Assembly (NCBI GenBank): GCA_902796695.1
Contig: CADBQE010000022.1
Span: 1 to 8,635, forward strand
DNA from: an uncultured Lachnospiraceae bacterium
Lineage (GTDB): Bacteria > Bacillota > Clostridia > Lachnospirales > Lachnospiraceae
DNA length: 8,635 nucleotides
Direction: 5' to 3'
Shown here: in pieces, positions 6,315 to 8,635 of the stretch
How positions within the stretch are numbered: the stretch's first letter is position 1
Layout: each line of letters begins with the position of its first letter
Translations under genes and position numbers: made by a program
The notes under the pieces: model-generated
Seen by the model: the letters and a program-made list of their open reading frames with translations, nothing else
Databases searched by the model: none
What the model was told of the DNA's origin: nothing

Positions 6315-7015
6315 TTCACCTCCACAGTTTCATCCTGCCCCGGCAGGTCGGTAATGCGGCTTTCGCAGTTTGCCGTGCAGCTGCCGCATTTGCCGTCGCA
6401 GCCGATGCGCGGCTCGAACTTCTTGCCCTTCTTGTTCAGGCAGTAGATCAGCAGCGCCATGGCAAAGCCGAACATCATAAAGCCGCCGGGCGTCTGGGAA
6501 ATGATCCCGATCTGATAGCCTTCGGGAATGATCCGCTGATCGAAGATCGTGCCGTTGCCGATCAGTTCGCGGATGACGGCGATCCCGACGATGACGAACG
6601 TGTAGCCCAGGCCCATGCCCAGGCCGTCCAGGAAGCTGTCCACGACGCCGTGCTTGCTGGCGAACATTTCCGCGCGGCCCAGCACGATGCAGTTCACGAC
6701 GATCAGGGGCAGGAAGACGCCCAGCGCGTTGTTGAGGTCGGGCAGGAAAGCTTCCACGATCATCTGCACCAGCGTCACGAACGTAGCGATGACGACGATG
6801 AAGCAGGGGATGCGGACCTTGTCCGGAATGATCTTCCGCAGCAGGGAGATCACGACGTTGGAGCAGACCAGCACGAAGGTCAGCGCCAGTCCCATGCCGA
6901 GCGCGCCGGATACGGTCACGGAGATCGCGAGCACCGAGCAGCAGCCCAGCAGCAGGATCAGCACGGGATTTTCTTTAAATATACCGTTGGTAAAGATCTT
7001 TAATTTCTCTTTCAA
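6311..7015 (-). CDS. rnfE: Rnf electron transport complex subunit E, with cysteine-rich C-terminal tail (234 aa)
   Basis: An integral membrane Rnf subunit that pairs with RnfA across the intramembrane iron site. From the TTG at 7015, Cys26 lies in LLLGCCSVLAI (canonical Cys-x2-LA position) and Cys109 in PLIVVNCIVLGRAE. About six membrane segments are visible, and IRELIGNGTIFDQ is a family signature. I prefer TTG because a near-perfect Shine-Dalgarno (GGGGGTGA) has its core 8 nt upstream. The resulting MKEKLKIFTNGIFKEN also has the same length to the first helix as E. coli RsxE as I remember it. The GTG at 7024 lies inside that Shine-Dalgarno and would add three residues. Unusual is a polar tail after the last helix with C206, C210, C213 and C217 (CDGKCGSCTANC). 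The stop overlaps the rnfA ATG (ATGA). Confidence 0.95.
   Translation of the reverse strand: MKEKLKIFTNGIFKENPVLILLLGCCSVLAISVTVSGALGMGLALTFVLVCSNVVISLLRKIIPDKVRIPCFIVVIATFVTLVQMIVEAFLPDLNNALGVFLPLIVVNCIVLGRAEMFASKHGVVDSFLDGLGMGLGYTFVIVGIAVIRELIGNGTIFDQRIIPEGYQIGIISQTPGGFMMFGFAMALLIYCLNKKGKKFEPRIGCDGKCGSCTANCESRITDLPGQDETVEVK
6316..6323 (-). promoter_or_regulatory. Ribosome binding site of rnfA, perfect GGAGGTGA
   Basis: A full eight-base anti-16S complement embedded in the last codons of rnfE. Its GGAGG core is 4 nt from the ATG at 6314 and 7 nt from the ATG at 6311, so spacing slightly favours the second ATG as the rnfA start. Confidence 0.7.
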
Positions 7016-7020
7016 TTCAG

Positions 7021-7030
7021 TCACCCCCCT
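7021..7030 (-). promoter_or_regulatory. Ribosome binding site deciding the rnfE start
   Basis: On the minus strand this reads AGGGGGGTGA, which differs from GGAGGTGA by one base. It contains the GTG at 7024-7022, so that codon would be hidden by ribosome pairing. The TTG at 7015-7013 sits 8 nt from the G-rich core, the usual distance. It begins at the last base of the rnfG TAG stop-codon region, in the 4-nt gap between rnfG and rnfE. Confidence 0.6.
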
Positions 7031-7553
7031 AATGAATGGCTTCCCAGGCCGCCAGGGCCGCGTTCACGCCGGCCTTCACCGCAGTGCTGGAATAGGTGGC
7101 GCCGGAGATGGTGTCCACGGAGGATGCATCGCCGGACAGACCGATGAAGCGGGCCACATAGTCCTCACGGCCGGCCTTGGAGCCGACACCGGTGGTCTCC
7201 GAAGGCACGTCCACGTTCATGCCGATGATCTTGCCGTCCGGCGAGATCCCCAGCGTGACGGTCACCTGCCCGCCGTAGCCCTTGTGGGCGGAACTGATCA
7301 CATAGCCCAGACCGGCATCTTCCTTATAGGCGCCGGTAATGTCCAGAGCCTGCAGATCGCAGTTGATCTCCGTAAAGGAGCCGGCTCCGGGAAGCACTTC
7401 CTTGCGGGTGTTCTCCGCTTTGACCCGGGCGTTTTCGATAATGATGGGAGCCGTCATGCCGTTCACGGAACTGAGCAGCGCGGCCACGACCAGGCAGATG
7501 CAGGTCAGGACCAGGACGGGCTTTACCATTTCATGAAATGCAGTGGATTTCAT
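7029..7553 (-). CDS. rnfG: Rnf electron transport complex subunit G, covalent flavoprotein (174 aa)
   Basis: An FMN-carrying subunit with a single N-terminal membrane helix (about 11-29) and an extracytoplasmic FMN-binding domain. The flavin acceptor is Thr153 in VDTISGATYSS, the S-G-A-T motif recognised by ApbE, which is encoded four genes downstream. Further family landmarks are GYGGQVTVTLGI near 92-103 and PSETTGVGSKA at 117-127. The usual form of the latter is ETPG-G-KA, so the proline is replaced by threonine here. Length is slightly short but normal for clostridial RnfG. The ATG at 7553 has AAGGAGG 7 nt upstream and overlaps the rnfD stop (ATGA). The TAG stop is followed after 4 nt by the rnfE region. 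Confidence 0.97.
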   Translation of the reverse strand: MKSTAFHEMVKPVLVLTCICLVVAALLSSVNGMTAPIIIENARVKAENTRKEVLPGAGSFTEINCDLQALDITGAYKEDAGLGYVISSAHKGYGGQVTVTLGISPDGKIIGMNVDVPSETTGVGSKAGREDYVARFIGLSGDASSVDTISGATYSSTAVKAGVNAALAAWEAIH

Positions 7554-8500
7554 TTTGCCGCCTCCTTTTTCTCCTTTCCCGGGAACAGGCCTCCGAGCGG
7601 TCTGGTCAGGGTCAGGTCATTGATATAAGGCACCAGCACGTTGCCGAACAGGATGGCGAAGGTGACGCCTTCGGGATAGCTGCCGAACACGCGGATCACA
7701 GCGGTCAGGAAGCCGATGAAAACACCGAAGATCACTTTGCCGCTGTTCGTGATGGGGGAGGTCACGTAGTCGGTGGCCATGAAGAACGCACCGCAGAGCA
7801 GGCCGCCCGCGAAGATCTGCATGATCGGGTTTTCGCCGCCGAACAGGAACGTGAACAGGCAGCAGGAGCCGATGAAGCACAGCGGGATGATGGGCTTGAT
7901 CACCTTGCGGACGATCAGGTAGATGCCGCCGATCAGAATGGCGAGCGCGCAGGTCTCGCCGATGGCGCCGCCGTGTTTGCCCAGAAGCAGGGTCGTGAAC
8001 TGATCCCAGACCAGCGTGCCGGGGGCGGAGAGCGGCGTGGCGCTCGTGGTGGCGTCCACGATCCCGGCGGAGCCGGTAAACGTGGTCATGGCGGACGGGA
8101 ACGAGAACATCATGACCAGACGGCCGACCAGGGCCGGGTTCACGAAGTTGCATCCCAGGCCGCCGAACAGCTGCTTGACCAGAATAATGGCGGCGATGTC
8201 GCCCACGATCAGCATCCAGACCGGCGTGCTGACGGGCACGTTCATGGCGACCAGCATGCCGGTGACCACCGCGGAAAGATCCTGCACGGTGAGAGGCTTC
8301 TTCATCAGCTTCTCCCAGCAGTACTCCAGCAGGACGCAGACGGCGGAGGAAATGACGGTCAGCAGGATGGCCCGCGGGCCGAACAGGAAGCCGGAGGCGA
8401 TCACCACGGGAAGCATGGCGATAATGACATCCAGCATGATGTTCTGCGTGGTGCGGCTGCTGCGGATATGAGGAGAAACACTTACAGTCAGTTTGCTCAT
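7550..8500 (-). CDS. rnfD: Rnf electron transport complex subunit D, covalent flavoprotein (316 aa)
   Basis: A polytopic NqrB/RnfD-family subunit, a membrane flavoprotein central to coupling electron flow to ion transport. The flavinylation motif is DATTSATPL with the predicted FMN-bearing Thr155. Other signatures include SPHIRSSRTTQNIMLDVI at the N-terminus, FGGLGCNFVNPALVGR at 112-127, FFMATDYVTSPI at 239-250 and YPEGVTFAILFGN near 275-287. About ten hydrophobic segments can be traced. The start at 8500 follows GGGAGG with 10 nt spacing and overlaps the rnfC stop by four bases (ATGA). The frame continues open further upstream, but that part overlies rnfC and is not translated as RnfD. The stop overlaps rnfG. 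Confidence 0.97.
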   Translation of the reverse strand: MSKLTVSVSPHIRSSRTTQNIMLDVIIAMLPVVIASGFLFGPRAILLTVISSAVCVLLEYCWEKLMKKPLTVQDLSAVVTGMLVAMNVPVSTPVWMLIVGDIAAIILVKQLFGGLGCNFVNPALVGRLVMMFSFPSAMTTFTGSAGIVDATTSATPLSAPGTLVWDQFTTLLLGKHGGAIGETCALAILIGGIYLIVRKVIKPIIPLCFIGSCCLFTFLFGGENPIMQIFAGGLLCGAFFMATDYVTSPITNSGKVIFGVFIGFLTAVIRVFGSYPEGVTFAILFGNVLVPYINDLTLTRPLGGLFPGKEKKEAAK

Positions 8501-8635
8501 TTGGCATCGGCCTCCCTTACGATTAATTTCGCCAGCTTGTGGCTTTCCACCAGATTGCGCTTGGCGGGGCAGACAAACGCGCAGGAACCGCATTCCATGC
8601 ACAGATTGATCTTCAGTTTTTTTTTTTTTTTTACG
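8497..8635 (-). CDS. rnfC: Rnf electron transport complex subunit C, C-terminal 45 residues only
   Basis: The 3' end of rnfC, the soluble NADH/FMN/Fe-S subunit; the rest lies beyond the window. The visible frame contains the second ferredoxin motif CMECGSCAFVCPAKR followed by NLVESHKLAKLIVREADAK and a TGA overlapping the rnfD ATG. The motif and the rnfC-rnfD gene order make the call firm. The five lysine codons just upstream of the motif come from a run of 16 A and may be an artefact of the contig end, so residues before LKINLC should not be trusted. Confidence 0.9.
   Translation of the reverse strand, partial: VKKKKKLKINLCMECGSCAFVCPAKRNLVESHKLAKLIVREADAK
8617..8632. repeat. Homopolymer of 16 T (A on the coding strand)
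   Basis: Sixteen consecutive T in an otherwise GC-rich window, lying inside the rnfC reading frame and three bases from the window edge. It would encode five lysines. Nothing similar occurs elsewhere in the window. A sequencing or assembly artefact at a contig end is the simplest reading. Confidence 0.9.

Noticed and set aside
6615..7628. Plus-strand open frame of 337 codons over rnfE and rnfG
   Set aside because: Shadow of two conserved rnf genes; it crosses their junction and has no motif of its own.
8501..8602. Upstream extension of RnfD giving a 350-residue product
   Set aside because: That stretch encodes the RnfC C-terminus with its ferredoxin motif in another frame; RnfD families start near MSKLTVSVSPHIRS.

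Overview
The window is GC-rich and almost fully coding. It most likely comes from an anaerobic, GC-rich member of the Clostridia (Firmicutes). This is inferred from the rnfCDGEAB gene order, the ferredoxin-rich RnfB, the NusG-domain-II and Gx-type genes behind it, and a CD1871A-like CXXC miniprotein. The T16 tract three bases from the right edge suggests, without proving it, that this is the end of a draft contig. I see no rRNA, tRNA, CRISPR array, insertion sequence or phage gene.

Layout. (1) Positions 1-1454, plus strand: a compact three-gene redox module. It holds the end of a TlpA-type thioredoxin (WCGPC), a 44-residue one-helix membrane protein ending in a CLEC motif, and a NapH-like membrane polyferredoxin; consecutive genes overlap. 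(2) Positions 1484-1523: a bidirectional terminator between convergent transcripts. (3) Positions 1548-2876, minus strand: a MATE-family efflux transporter with its own likely promoter at 2947-2975. (4) Positions 3035-8635, minus strand: a tightly packed operon, in transcription order rnfC (3' end only), rnfD, rnfG, rnfE, rnfA, rnfB, apbE (lipoprotein FMN transferase), a membrane-anchored NusG-domain-II protein, and a Gx / heptaprenyl-diphosphate-synthase-component-I-like membrane protein. Every junction is an overlap or a gap of 11 nt or less, so the genes are probably co-transcribed and several are translationally coupled.

How it works together. Rnf couples electron flow between reduced ferredoxin and NAD+ to Na+ or H+ transport. 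RnfB and RnfC carry iron-sulfur clusters. RnfD and RnfG carry covalent FMN on threonines, and both acceptor motifs are present (SATPL in RnfD, SGAT in RnfG). The adjacent ApbE is the enzyme expected to attach that FMN. RnfA and RnfE retain the paired membrane cysteines that hold the intramembrane iron cluster. The NusG-II and Gx genes have no assigned role in Rnf. As far as I recall, the same pair occurs as eetA/eetB in flavin-based extracellular electron transfer loci. The plus-strand module looks like a route that carries reducing power from cytoplasmic iron-sulfur domains to an extracytoplasmic thiol protein. That function is inferred from domain content.
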